From: Botryotinia globosa
Lineage: Eukaryota; Ascomycota; Leotiomycetes; Helotiales; Sclerotiniaceae
NCBI GenBank assembly: GCA_014898425.1
Contig: RCSZ01000002.1
Location: 62,001 to 126,000 of the forward strand
Length of the DNA stretch: 64,000 bases
Reading direction: 5' to 3'
Made by a program: the position numbers and the translations under genes. The stretch's first letter is position 1, and every line of letters starts with the position of its first letter. A model generated the notes under the pieces. That model worked only from the letters and a program-made list of their open reading frames with translations. It was not told the DNA's origin and did not search any database. Positions 26,732-39,500 of the stretch are shown in pieces.

Positions 26732-29349
26732 GACGTTTCATTGAGAGGATGTAATTGTTTGGAATTATATATCAAAGAGACAGATTCACTGTTGAAATTT
26801 GGTGGGGTAGGGCGTTCGGGCAATTTCGAATAGGATTATAGGACAATGCGGATAGTTTGACTTGGAGAATGTTTTGTGAGGCATTTCTGGTGTTGATTGA
26901 TAACTATGTAGCTCTGGGCCGCTGCGTGATACCTTCTAGTCAATAGGTCTCAGCACTCGTAGAGAAGAAATCTTTGCGCATATTGTGAACCTCTATAATT
27001 GAGTAGTCACAGTTATCCAGATTCGTAGAACTTCGGGCTCAGCACTACTCACTTTCTTTAAACTTGATATAATAGTAGTGGCCAATGGTTTCATTCTAAA
27101 TCAAACTTACACCACTCGACGTTCACCTCGTAGCATTGTGGAACTAGAATTTTGCAAGAACTGATTGCACCGCATTAAATAGTGGAATGGATTTGTGTAT
27201 GAGATCTGCCTGGAACACTTCACAAGTGCTTCAACAACTGACTTCTGATATTGTAAACCCTTACTGTCGAAAGAAATAATAACTATTGCAAGGAAAAACG
27301 CAGTGGGGTTCTTAATTCACGAAACACGTTTTACTGTTGCTCACCAACCACCTCCACTCCCATAACAACTCATTGCCAAGTTCGCCATATCTAGACACTA
27401 TTTATGGTCACGTTTCCTTCCTTGGATCTGCCTTGTATAAAAAGCACTTCTTGCTTCCAATAGAGATCTTTTGGTACATGCGGAGGCACGTCGCTCAGCT
27501 TGAACGAGGCTTGATACTTCCATCACAATGAGAGTCCCAATCTATTCACATTTAAGATAAATTTCAAAGAGTCTATTTGGGAACCAAAAAAAGTGTGGAG
27601 TGTGGGAGTTAATGCACAATATATTGCAGGCATTTGGGTCTTGATAAATGAATAGTCTCACCAATCTAATATGAAAGGAGAAGACAACCATGATTCTCCA
27701 CCCCCAATGCCTCAATATATTGCTTAATCTACTCGTATAGCAGAACTCGATTCCCCAGATTTTCTTCGCCCGACAGATGAATTATCATTTACCTTTCCAA
27801 TCCAACTGACTACAATTAGAACACCCAAGAACAATTGATTGGCAGCAGGCCATGCTTGCCTGCGAGGACTTCGCATCAAGAGGCGGAGATATTCACTACT
27901 GTCTGTACTCCTTACCTTATGCTTTAGAGCCAAAATTCCTTAAAGAGAGATTTTCACTGTTTTAATGGCGATTTTAAAGTCGCATTGTTACTTCGGTGGC
28001 CTGGCAACGAAGTTTCACCTCGTTGCTGTTATTTTTTCTGCAAATCTGTGCGTACGAGTGAAAGAATGATACTAAGAGATTTTTATACCAAAGCGTAGAA
28101 GATTTCGGACGTGAGGTGTATAAGTAATGACTCAATGTATTCATTGTGCGGCTAACATTGTACTAGATGATGGATATCCGCTTGAGAATTCGCTTAATAT
28201 ATCCGTAACCTTATTTCACCTCCCCTCAAGTTTCAGAATCCACACTATTGTATAAGTAAGGCGAACGGTGGGGAGAAGATATGAATAGTTTGGGTGGTAG
28301 GGAAAGTTTGTTGACGGTCAATATTTAACTCTACTGCTGTCGAAATATATGGATTGACTTTTTAGTCAATGGTCTAGTTGTCTCTAGCTCTCACTATCGA
28401 ATTATCTACATGCGCTATCACAAATCCACCACCTTCCCCTCTTCCCCCATCACCAACGACCTTGTCCTCAAATTCATCCCTGAAATACATCTTACTCTCA
28501 ATCCCTACCGCTCTATCTCCACAGAAGTCTCCGAGCTCACGAAACGCCACCTTCGGCATCTGGTGACCAAGCGATCGTTGTAGTTATGGATAGATAACCA
28601 ATTTGATGAGAACATTTATACTTCCCAAACAAGTTTCCTTTGAAGTTCAGCATGATTGACATGGAAAAGTGAATAAGAGAAATATCAATAGTAGGGAATA
28701 GGTACCGTGTGAGCATGATACAATGATATTCTCTATCTGCTATGCCATCATCTGATATGGTGAATCATCTCCAATACCACTCCTCACTTCTCACCCCTCC
28801 TCCGTACCTCCACCTCTTCCAATCAACTCGGCACAAGGAAGTATATAAATCCCACTCTGTACGTGAATGGGAAAGATAGAATTCATGTAATCTCGGACTT
28901 CCCAGCGCAGATGCGGCATTGGAATTTTCTCACATCTTGAATTCCCTTCAACATTCCACCGGAGAATACATTTCTTGACTCCGAGATTTGCCGATCATTG
29001 CTGCATGACTTGAAATTTCATCACCGTTTGGGATTTGGATTATTAGGAAATATATAGATCAAGTATTTTTATTGTCGATTAATTTATCATTGCCACTCAA
29101 TCTCCATCACCACCACTGCCACCGAAATCTCATCTCATCTCATAGCCCCTCCCACACCTCACCTCCCACAGATTCCTACTTCGAAATCCCTTCGATTGCG
29201 CTTACACAAACCTTGAATCGTATCTCTCGCAAATCGCAGCATTAGAAACCTTCCAGACGACATCTATTCCCCTCATATGGAAAAGAATCTAGATCCTTTC
29301 TCTTTTTATACATCCTCCTTGCTAACTTTCCACACATTTAGATTCCATA

Positions 29350-29604
29350 ATGACTCCACAGAAGGAAGTCAAGCCTGTTGCATTCATGGACGTCCAATCA
29401 ATATTCCATACAGCGCCCTCACAACCGTTTTCCTCGAACTTTGGAATCTATATCCAGTAGCTAACCCACATCACACCACGTAATTCCCCATCACACTCTC
29501 CCACCCTCATTTTCGAAATAAACAGAAACTACAAACTCAACCGACTAGTAGACTTAGGATTGCGTACCATAGCATTCTTCACAATCGTCAACATGACTAG
29601 CTAA
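29350..29604 (+). CDS. possible small spliced gene (doubtful)
   Basis: A CT/CA-rich leader (29100-29340) precedes ATG 29350, which opens MTPQKEVKPVAFMDVQ. Removing 29457-29525 (GTAGCT..AACAG, 69 nt) joins it in frame to a second segment reading NYKLNRLVDLGLRTIAFFT and ending at TAA 29602-29604. The product would be about 61 residues with a hydrophobic end. The leader style and frame continuity favour a gene. The weak donor, small size and lack of any family match count against it. Confidence 0.25.
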
Positions 29605-29972
29605 ACACACTCATGAATTACAAACTCTTCGTTACTTTCAGTCAAGATAACCTTCCTTATATGCGGTTTCTTTCTAGATAGATTGTACAAGTGATGATAT
29701 TATATGATGTAAATGACAATAACATCTACTAAAACATCCCTACAACTATCAAAATACCAGATCACTAGGTATTTCTTGCGGACTATATATCTTCATTGGC
29801 GCAATCCCATTCATCAGTGAGTACTATTGTCAACACATCTTATCTCACCTCATCAACACTATCACCAATCTAATACTTCTCACCTCTAGTCCTTACCCCT
29901 CTCACTCAAACTTCATCCCAACTCCCAGCCCCCAGCTTCCAACCTCTCACTTATTTCATCATACCTCCTCCT

Positions 29973-30030
29973 CCATCACCATCACCATCACCATCACCAT
30001 CACCATCACCATCACCATCACCATCACCAT
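29973..30030. repeat. (CATCAC)n hexanucleotide array
   Basis: About ten copies of CATCAC in tandem with almost no variation, inside the pyrimidine-rich tract. Confidence 0.95.
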
Positions 30031-31425
30031 CCCCCTCAACCCCTTCCTTCCTCCATCCTAACCCCAAATCCCAAATCCCACCCCCCAACCAAACCTTCCC
30101 AATCTCTCCCTCCCATCCCATCCAAAGATCCATTTCTAATCGTAATTTATACCTACCTAGTAACTCATACATCCCACCACCACCAGAAAACACACCCCTC
30201 TACATCTTTTTATCCTTGACAACCTAAGTTTCTCAATTCTCGAATCCTCAATCCTATCACTCTACCTCTCAATTCCAATTCCACTTCCCATACTCGTACC
30301 CATTCCCAATTCAAATGCGATTCAAATCCCACCCAACCTACTAAACCAATATCTCAGCTTCACTTCAACCCCCAATCCTGATTTCCAACCCCATTAATCA
30401 AATCAAATCCAAATCAATCCGATCCCACCATTCCCACCATTTGCACCTCAAACTCCCATCCCATTCCATCCCATCGCCCCCCAAAGTCCCAAAATCCCAT
30501 TCCTATCCTTTCCTATCCTTCCCTTTTCTATCCCCTCTTCCCATTCCAGCCTACCCATCATAAAACCTCCTTCCAGCCAACTCCCCCCTTCCCCACCCTT
30601 CCCACCCTTCTCTCCCATTCCCCATCCTCATTCCCCATCACCCTCATCCTCATCCCCCCCCGAGAGCGAACAACAATCAACAATCAACAATGAATAGGAA
30701 TAACTTACAAGTGTACGAGTATCGATAACCCCAAGAACAACCCCAAGAAAGTCGCAAAGCTCGATATATCAATACAACCACAATACCATTTAACATCTAA
30801 ATCCTCATACCTATCTAGATAGGTAGGCAGATAATCTATAAGTAGGTAGGTAATGAGAATCTCCAAACATGTGGATACGAAGTAAAGAGCCACTTATCAA
30901 TTTCCTTCATTCCAAAGCCGAAGCCAAAGCCAACAAGAACGAGATGCAGATCGAGGCAGATACTCAATAAATATATCAATATCAAATTGAATACAAAAAA
31001 GCAAGAGAACAAAAACAACAACATAATTTCACCAGTAAAAAACTTCAAACCAACCAAACATAAAGTAGTGAAGAATTGTATAATATATAAATCCAACCTG
31101 GGTAGCTCTAGCTAATCAATCATGCGTGGTGATCCGCAAGATCATAGCATCACAAGGCACAAGGCACAAGTATATCATCCTCGATTATCGAAATCGAAAT
31201 CGAAATGTCGAAAGGTCGAAAAGTCCATCGCATAGCGCCACATGTATTTATGTACCGTATGATATGTATATGCCACACCCATCCAACGCCCATTTGCCTG
31301 TCCGTCCATCCATCCAGCCACCCATCCAGCTAAAAGCAAATTGATCTTCCGTCAATCCTAGGTATTGATTTCGCACACTGGTTATGATGTAGTTTTATTC
31401 TTTCCTCTGGGCGAAAATCTCTTCA

Positions 31426-33042
31426 TTAAGATTCAGCCTCAACCTTCTTCCTCCTTCCTCCCTTTCCCTTTCCTCTTCCTTTCTTCTTCGGTTCACCCGC
31501 ATCCACTTCCGGCTCCACTTCACTCTCACTCCCCTCTTCCTTTTTCGCCGCCGATGCCTTTCTCTTCTTTCCCTCCGCATCCTTCTCCTCCTTCGCCGCC
31601 GGCACAACCTCTTGAACCCTCCCCACAATCTCACTCAAAAAATCAAATTGATCATTTTCCTCCACCACTCTCTTCAGACAACCTGCCGTAACTCTTTTCC
31701 CTCCCTTCTCCCTTGCAACCTTTGCCGCGCCTTGTACTAACGATATCATGAAAAGTTCCAACGCTTTCGATACTGCGACCGGAGTAACTTGCGCGACTTT
31801 GCCTACTTCTTCATCGGCTTGCATTATACGTTTAATGCGGGCGACGGGGAACTTTGTGCGGATTTCTATTCCATCTGGATTTGGATTTTTGTTCGAAGGA
31901 GGAGCCGCGGGGGGTTGAGGTGCTATGGCGAAAGACATCTTGGATTGGTATTGAGGAGTGCGAGATTGATTAAATGAAGCGGTAGTAATGGGTTGAGATT
32001 TGACGCGTGATTGACGAGGTTGTCGCGTTGTTGTATCCAGTTGATTTGTATATGATTCGTGATAGAGAGGATTTTGAGGGTTGTTGTTGTACTGATATAT
32101 CTCTACTGAGTCATTACCCAGGGTGAATGGTGAAGGGATGCGATGATGGTGAGGGGAGTGAGCAGATAATGTGGGTTCGGTATTTTGAAATTGATTGAGA
32201 TATTGTGGTTGTGGTTGTGGTTGTGGTTGTGGTGGTTGTGGTGGTTGTGGTGGTTGTGGTGGTTGTGGTTGTGGTTGTGGTTGTGGTGGTTGTGGTGGTT
32301 GTGGTGGTTGTGGTTGTGGTTGTGGTGGTGGTGGTTGTGGTGGTTGTGGTGGTTGTGGTTGTGGTGGTGGTGGTGGTGGTGGTGGTGGTAGTTGTGAATG
32401 AGAAGAAGCGGAAGAAGAAGATGTAATGATGGGTGAATTGTTATTATGATTGATAAAATCTGATTTGATGGTCAGAGAGTGAGAATGAGGAAGAGAATGA
32501 GGAAGAGAATGAGAATGAGAATGAGAGGGGTAGTAAAATTGTGGAGCCGTGGCCGTGGTTGGAGTTGTCACAGTAGTCGGAGGAGTTTCTTGACTTCCGA
32601 AAGAATGTCTAGGTGGTAATGCGGGAATTGGTGGCATATATTGATTTGGGGTATGAAATGTATTATATTCTGGAAATTCATCTATTAAATTTCCCGCATT
32701 ATTGACAGTGAATCGTGGATGCGGTGATTGATGTGATTGATTTGATTGACTTGGGGGATAATTTAGATGTTGTATTGGTTGAGAAAGTCTTGATGTTGTT
32801 GTTGATGTTGTTGTTGGTGTTGATGTTGTTGTTGATGTTGGTGTTGGTGTTGGTGTTGATGTTGGGGTTCCTCTAGTCCCATTACCAAAATGAGGAGTTC
32901 CCGGTGACCAAGGTGCATATGATGATGATGTTCCCGATGAAGTGGTGAATGGATGAAAGGTTTGCTGATGTTTCTTGGGATTGGCATCAGGTGGTGAGAA
33001 ACCTGATAAATCGGGCGATTGAGGTGTATAAGTTGAATCCAT
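31426..33042 (-). CDS. NC2-alpha (DRAP1/Bur6-type) histone-fold transcription regulator with long Q/P-rich N-terminus
   Basis: One open frame of 538 residues. The C-terminal third holds a histone fold of the NC2-alpha/DRAP1 kind at about residues 393-470: [19 protein letters not shown], then [15 protein letters not shown] and [17 protein letters not shown]2-alpha pairs with NC2-beta, binds TBP on promoter DNA and blocks TFIIA/TFIIB entry; it acts in the nucleus. A Lys-rich tail ([12 protein letters not shown]) follows. Usual family length is about 140-300 residues. Here some 370 residues precede the fold, rich in Gln, Pro, Ser and Thr, including a Q/P block encoded by the GGTTGT-type repeat at 32203-32392. 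An internal Met near residue 368 ([10 protein letters not shown]) would give a conventional short protein. I keep the upstream start because the frame is open throughout and its ATG context is good. Confidence 0.88.
   Translation of the reverse strand: MDSTYTPQSPDLSGFSPPDANPKKHQQTFHPFTTSSGTSSSYAPWSPGTPHFGNGTRGTPTSTPTPTPTSTTTSTPTTTSTTTSRLSQPIQHLNYPPSQSNQSHQSPHPRFTVNNAGNLIDEFPEYNTFHTPNQYMPPIPALPPRHSFGSQETPPTTVTTPTTATAPQFYYPSHSHSHSLPHSLPHSHSLTIKSDFINHNNNSPIITSSSSASSHSQLPPPPPPPPPQPQPPQPPQPPPPQPQPQPPQPPQPPQPQPQPQPPQPPQPPQPPQPQPQPQPQYLNQFQNTEPTLSAHSPHHHRIPSPFTLGNDSVEIYQYNNNPQNPLYHESYTNQLDTTTRQPRQSRVKSQPITTASFNQSRTPQYQSKMSFAIAPQPPAAPPSNKNPNPDGIEIRTKFPVARIKRIMQADEEVGKVAQVTPVAVSKALELFMISLVQGAAKVAREKGGKRVTAGCLKRVVEENDQFDFLSEIVGRVQEVVPAAKEEKDAEGKKRKASAAKKEEGSESEVEPEVDAGEPKKKGRGKGKGGRRKKVEAES
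32203..32392. repeat. GGTTGT/GGT compound microsatellite inside the NC2-alpha coding region
   Basis: About 190 bases built only of GGT and TGT triplets. On the coding strand this gives alternating Gln and Pro codons (QPQPPQP). All units are multiples of three, so length changes would keep frame. On the plus strand it is open in all three frames, which are artefacts. Confidence 0.95.
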
Positions 33043-33050
33043 TTTTACCC

Positions 33051-33074
33051 AGGTAGGTAGGTAGGTAGGTAGGT
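33051..33074. repeat. (AGGT)6 tetranucleotide repeat
   Basis: Six AGGT units start 9 bases upstream of the NC2-alpha ATG on its leader side; the leader would read (ACCT)n. Confidence 0.9.
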
Positions 33075-35908
33075 CTTGTACCGGTCGGTAAACTTAATTA
33101 CTCTTTTCTTTTCATGAATTTTTCAAAGGAATAATTTTCGACGTTAATATATTTTCGGTATAGGGTAAAGTAAAATAAGAGGTCAAGAAGGTTTTATATA
33201 TATATATACCTAGGTAGGTACACTGTATATAAACCGGTAACGGTACTGTACTATATTGTACTGAACGGTACTGTACTGTACTGTACTAAAGAAATATATC
33301 TCCTTTGTTTGCTGGACTCAGTTCGAGTTACGAGTACAAACAGTACGAGGGAAATGGCTTTGGGCCAATCTTCTCTTGAGCTTCTAAAAAGATGTAATTA
33401 TCAACCTTTTGGGTTTGGATTTGAAGGAAAGGACCTCGGTTGGCTATAGGAGGCGAAAAGACTGATCAAGGTGGATTCTTTCTTCTTTGTTCTCCTCTTC
33501 CGCCTTTCTCTCTTGGTAGATATTGGATAGGGATTTCTTCATCAAAGACTTTCAAGGTTCTCCTTCATCAACTTGTGATGAGATTCCAAAGTTCGTTGAT
33601 CGTAGAGCGGTGAAATGAGTGAGGCCATAACAGCAAGGAGGAAGCAAGAGAGGAGGACAGAGGATGGCTGGGCTGGTAAGCGACAATAGCTCAAAGAAGA
33701 AATCGAAAAGGATTTCGAATATGGATTATTCAACCAAAGAAATTGATTGGTTCAAGTGAAAGAATAAAAGACAAATAGATGAACTGTGATCCAATTCATA
33801 TAATTTTTCGAAATTTCATTGGTCGAGCATTCCGAACATTCCATAAAAGTTCCTAAACAATGGAAGCGAGCCAGGTAAAGTTTCTTCAATGTCCGAGCGA
33901 TATGCTACTGTATGCGATGCGATATGCGAATCCGATACATATGTGATGTGCATGGAAATGAAAAGCTTTGGAGCGGGGTTGAAGTGGTCATTTATGTACA
34001 CAATTTGAAAATGACTAGGATGAGAAATTTGACTAATTGTGAATAGGATTAGTATCGTGTCATGTCATAATCACTGCTCAGAATATCATGTGGAAAACGC
34101 GGCTCAATCTATTGTTGATCAAAATGTTTAAATACTGTACATCACAAAACATTCATCTAGATGGGTTTGTATTTTGAACAACAAGTCACTCTTTTGATAT
34201 TGATACATCTAACTCAAGGGAATTGAAGAGAAACAAACTCTACGAACTTTACGAACTCTACCGACTCTACGGACTCTACGAATTTCGTATCATTCGAAAA
34301 CAGGAGAAACATCCAGGGTTACACAACAGTCATTCAAATCTTGGCATTTCGATCTCGAAGCTTACCCGTACACGAGAAACGCGTCGAGAACTGTGGCTTA
34401 CTCAACAATCCCGTGGAAACAAACACCATGATGAGAAACCACCGAGTCTTCTCAAAAGTATCGGCCTACAGTAAATCGGATCAGGCCATCTTTTGTTTCA
34501 CAGCTTTCGTCCTCGAAAACGAGTCGGAGCTTTTGAGCACGTCGCCCTTTACTCATCTGTCGGTACTCCCTTGATATGTACCATTGTATCTTCAAGCGAC
34601 GATACCTCAACCTCAACCATACACTCCTTGAAATCCTCTAGATGTTGAATGATGATAACAAAGAGCTTGCCGGAGATCACACCCAAGTTCATAACCCAGC
34701 TACTCACCTAGCTTGTGGTTTTGACTCGGCTCATTCGTGATTATATGATGGAATCAACTTGATCTAATCTGACAATATCTTGAATCTGGGAATATGAGTT
34801 TGACGATCTGGTATTTTGATCATCCTTCCTCAGTTGTTGATCACGGGAAAATGATATTGATAGTTTGCCTGCCTCTCTACATACTCGATGGTCTCAGTAG
34901 TCTTGGCTGATCTCAATTGATGGAGTAGCCTTTTTGATTCCACCAAGTACCTAGCCTAGTATTTTTCACGAGGATATTCTCTCTTCAATCATTCCACCGT
35001 TCCTTTTAGTCGTGTTTCTCTCCCTTCCATTCAATGCAAACAATCGACTCGAAACAATCAAAGAGTTATTTTGAAACTTCTCTCCATGATGTTTGCTTCA
35101 TCTCATCCGATATTCTTCCGTACTTTGTTGTTTTTGTTGCAGATCGTATTTTTCGCCGAGCCTCCAAATGTCACGGGATTGGATATAAACCGATTGAATT
35201 TTTCAAAAGGTTCCAGACCTATGAATTGAGGCTTTGGATTCATGATTCTTGAGACGCTTTGAAGTTTCTCCCGAAAATCGGGTACTGTTCAATCAAGCGT
35301 CCGGGACCACTCAAAGTCTTCTTAGCATCTTCTTCTCAATCTGAAGAAGGGTTCATCGTCCCGTTTTGCCTAATATATTAGAGAGATATCTAATTGAGAT
35401 TTGTATTTCGGTAAGTTTAGTGACAAGATCTAATTCAGGTTCTGATTCAATTGAAGCCTTCGACATGATACCTCGTGATTTAGTTTCGAACATTACTGTT
35501 TTGTTGCACATCTAATAATTGAGGAAAAGTATTTAGATTGTTAGAGACCTACTTACTACCTACCTACCTACCTTTCTCTCTGTTACACTTTTAGCACGTA
35601 TCACGTGCATATATATACTAAATTAGCTTAGGTTAGATTAGATTAGATTAGGTAAGCAAGGACCAATATCCACCGATCTTGAAATCTTCCGTTTAACCAC
35701 GTGATAATATTGGATAATTGAAATTTCGGACATGTTGTTGTCATGTTTGATTTCATTGATGACAAAGCTAATAAAAGCCAATTGCAACAGTGGGATACAA
35801 CAATGAAACAAATATAATTAATTAATCAATTGTCACATGAACATTCTATTCATACCTCGGTGCAGGAGCGGAATATCTCACAGCGGGGGGCGGAAAGCTA
35901 AGCCTGGC

Positions 35909-36003
35909 CACCACCACCACCACCCACACCCACACCCACCAGCACACCAAAGTTCGCTTACACCACACCCATCCATCCATCCATCCATTCATTCATTCAT
36001 TCC
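35909..36003. repeat. CACC/CACACC and CATC/CATT microsatellites
   Basis: 35909-35940 is a compound CAC/CACACC run; 35969-36003 is five CATC units followed by four CATT units. Both are non-coding. Confidence 0.85.
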
Positions 36004-36292
36004 AATAAAATTAACACACCCACGTCCCGCAAAAATAAAATAAAGCAACACAAACTGCCACGTATACACAACCCAACAGCCAATGGTACATGTAATAGGT
36101 GTTGGGAGTGTGCCGATTGTGTGTACACCTTGCACACCGCTTTGTGAGTGGGAATTCCTCTACACCCTCAGGAATTTGAGATGTGCAACAAATTGTGTTG
36201 ATGGAAGGAGGGGCTGCGGGTTTGCGGAGTGGAGGAGTGGATAGGGAGAGGGGGGAGGGGGGTGATTTTGGTGATGGGATGTGTGTGGTGTG

Positions 36293-36507
36293 GTGTATGT
36301 ATGTATGTGTATGTGTATGTATGTGTATATATGTGTATGTATGTATGTATATGTATCTATGTGTATGTATATATGTGTATGTATCTATGTGTATGTATGT
36401 ATGTGTATGTATCTATGTGTATGTATCTATGTGTATGTATCTATGTGTATGTATATATGTATATATGTATATATGTATATATGTATATATATATGTGTAT
36501 GTATATA
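36293..36507. repeat. compound TATG/TGTATG/TATATG microsatellite
   Basis: About 215 bases of alternating purine-pyrimidine repeat. It is open in all three plus frames, giving Tyr/Val/Cys/Met-rich shadow peptides that are not genes. Such tracts can adopt Z-DNA or cruciform forms. Confidence 0.95.
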
Positions 36508-39500
36508 GAGATATTCTGACTTTTTATTGATTTGTTTACTTACACATATATAAATAGATTTCCTATTTATTAATATAATAAACTTTGTTTTCTTTTCCGC
36601 ATCTTCGATTTAACCCACCCTTATTTATCCTTATCCATATTTACACATCGGTGACTACGATGCAGATAAACAATCTTCCTCATCACAGCAAACAAAAAAC
36701 ACAGAATCTCACAACCTCACAATCCCACGCTGAAAATCCAGCCACATCTACCTACCCGCCTACCTAAATAATTCATCCATCGCTTAGCTTCGGTCGGCTT
36801 TTTGTTGGCCCACCATCCATACCTCGGATACCTCAACCCCATCCCCAAATGGTTGCGGTAAATATCGCGGCTGGGGATTTGCGGATTTCCGAGGTGGTGT
36901 CACGTTACGTTGGATTGGGTTGGATTACTTGGGGAGGTAGGAGGTATTACCTAGTGATTGTTGCACATCTTCTGCACGTACCCAGCTGTGAAGCGAGATG
37001 CATGAGTACTTGGTATGTATATATTTCGTGCATTGCATTACATGGCATTACATTACTGTTTCCTATTCAGTGGATGTCAGTAACACTAATAGGAGGATAG
37101 GATGTCTATGATATAAGAGGAATTGTGGCATATCTGAATTCAGGAATGATCTCCTATTGTTGTATCTGTACACTTTTCTATTTTACTGTCTTCACTGAAT
37201 GCATCATATATATATCTATCTATATATTTCCAGCATTATCTAACCCCTCCAACCCCTTATACACAACTCAATCACCCAATAATTCCTACCCTACCCATTC
37301 ATACCCATCTCACCTCGCAGTACCCCCTATACTTGATATCAAATATGAATCATGATTTAAATCTTTCTTCCTTGATTTCTCTCTTCTCATCTCTCTTCTT
37401 TTCCCCACTTAACTAATCACGATTTATTCCTCAAAATCTACATCTCCACCATTCATTCCTATCAATCTCCCCCCCCCTTCTAAAAAACATAATCACCTCA
37501 CCTCACCCAAGTGACCCAACCCCACAAATGCGTGACACGAAATTCAGCCCCCAAGGAAACAATCTAATTATTGGTACACTCAATGCGCAATGAAAATCAA
37601 AACTCCTTTGTTGCACATCTGCATGCAGGAATATATCATAAAATGCAGGGTTGCGGCACGGTGTGTCAGGGATGGAGGAGTACGAGTATGACGCTGAATT
37701 TGGATCTGGGTTTGGATTTGAAGTCGTGTGTGCGTGGTTTGTTTATTATTAGTGGGAGTTTGATAGAATCTTTGGGGAAGGGGGTTGGGAATGGAGATGG
37801 GATGGAGATGGAGATGCGCAGTGTTGTGTGTTTGAACTTTGGACGAGGAGAATGTTCATATAGTTATGGCCATATAGATATCACTCACAGAGAGCAAAGA
37901 AAACAATTTCCCATTTACAAAATTAAAACATGATAATCACTTTCCTGCAGATATCGAGACGAGTGTAAACCCCCTATCTAGTTCACATATCCATACCACA
38001 AAATCACACACAAACTCTCTTCTCCACCCAAACCAATAACAATTTTCCATTTGCTAGAAGAACATTTGTTGCACATCTGATGCAGGCTGCATATGCGGAA
38101 AATCGGCTGGACACTTCCACCATGCTGTGTGCTGCACTGGACACATGTTCGTGATACCTGAGCGCGTTCTATTTTCACTACATCCAATCGTCACCCCTCC
38201 GCGTGAGAAAAAGAGATTTGTTGCGTATCTAGTACGTCAAGGTAAATTTTCATTATGCTGTGCTCCAATAGTGCAAATGCTGTAAAAGGCGTATTATTGT
38301 CACACCTACCTACTAAGAAACGCGTACCTTATCATCTCAAGATCGAATCATCATCTCTTCATATAACCAAGAGAGATTTGTTGCACATCTAGTACAACGG
38401 ACAAGTAGAGCAGAGCCGTTGATGAGAGTACATGCAGAGTATTCGGTAGGACTAGCTTTCATACCTGAACCCAGGAAGTTAGGTTTCGTGGTCCTAAGTA
38501 TCCAATAACTATCCGTCCATCTGATCGGTGTGTATTTGTTGCATGTCTGAAAATCCGCACATATGCATTGTTTTGTGGTAGTCTGTGTGTAGATTGCATT
38601 TGTGGACTCTAGCCAACAAATTCCTATGTACGATTACTCCGCCCATTTTTACTAGGTTGAATTGATTCTTGTGACAGAGTTGTATCTGTTGCACGTCTAA
38701 TAGATTGGGCCAGTTAGTGTACGTGCCGCATCAAAATATCAAGTCCTATCTAGGCTACCGTCCTGATGGTCTGGTGGATTTATTACTTGTCATCTATGCC
38801 CTTGAGTCCATTGACTACCTTCCCATGTCATATGAACCATCTCTGTATACTTGTGAAAGAAATCAACATATGACTGGAGAGTTACACGACCGAAATATCT
38901 ACACACACGCCTTAAACACTGTGTTGAATTGAACACGAAAGTCAAAAGCCCTCCGTACCACCAAAGAAGCCAATCATTTCCACTTCATCGAACATTGAGG
39001 GCTTCATGCAAATGACTGCATATCTCATATAGCCGAATTGTTCCACTGCATCATTCTCGTCCTACCCATCTTCCCACCAGCTAATCCTCGTCCTCTGCCC
39101 GACCAAGAAAGCCTCCACCCCAAACTCCATCCACCCAATACCCTCATCACCATGTGACACCAATTGCAATGAATAATTTGTTGCACATCTCAAAAAATGA
39201 TGCCCTTCGCGGGACTCTTCTTGTGACCCATTTGGCCATTCGATCCACCAATAGTTTGATTGGGATGGGCTATGTGGATCTTTGTTGCGTGTCTGGAGGA
39301 CGGACACTTGTGTGATGCAGTATTGGAAGTTTGAGAATTATTCCGATCCTCCTGGCTTTTCCGAGTTAATTCGACATTCGTCTTAGTTGTGACTAATAAT
39401 TGTTCGTATGTATAGAGACTAGGATCTGACGGGTCTTCTACATTTCATCGCGGATTGTACATCGAAGTGACACTGAAAATTTAAGATGCATGATGTCTGC

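Larger units (their letters stand above)
25364..31425. other. 6-kb gene-poor region
   Basis: It contains a tRNA-like/SINE-like element (26605-26731), a CATCAC array (29973-30030), a doubtful small spliced gene (29350-29604), a tract of about 840 bases almost free of G on the plus strand (29820-30660) and the 16-bp palindrome ACCTATCTAGATAGGT at 30811-30826. I see no other gene. The minus frame 28559-28374 and plus frame 28378-28566 overlap and neither has support. Confidence 0.4.

Noticed and set aside
28374..28566. Overlapping frames on both strands near 28.4 kb
   Set aside because: Each is about 60 codons and they cancel each other; neither has a convincing start context or motif.
32185..32426. 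Plus-strand open frames in three phases over the GGT/TGT repeat
   Set aside because: They are products of a triplet repeat (poly-Val, Cys-Gly, Trp-Leu) antisense to the NC2-alpha coding region.
35128..35143. TTTGTTGCAGATCG as a thirteenth copy of the 14-bp motif
   Set aside because: Two mismatches, including a break of the R-Y-R rule and of the fixed TCT end.
36183..36530. Plus-strand frames rich in Tyr, Val, Cys and Met
   Set aside because: They arise from the TATG/TGTATG microsatellite and have no start context or homology.
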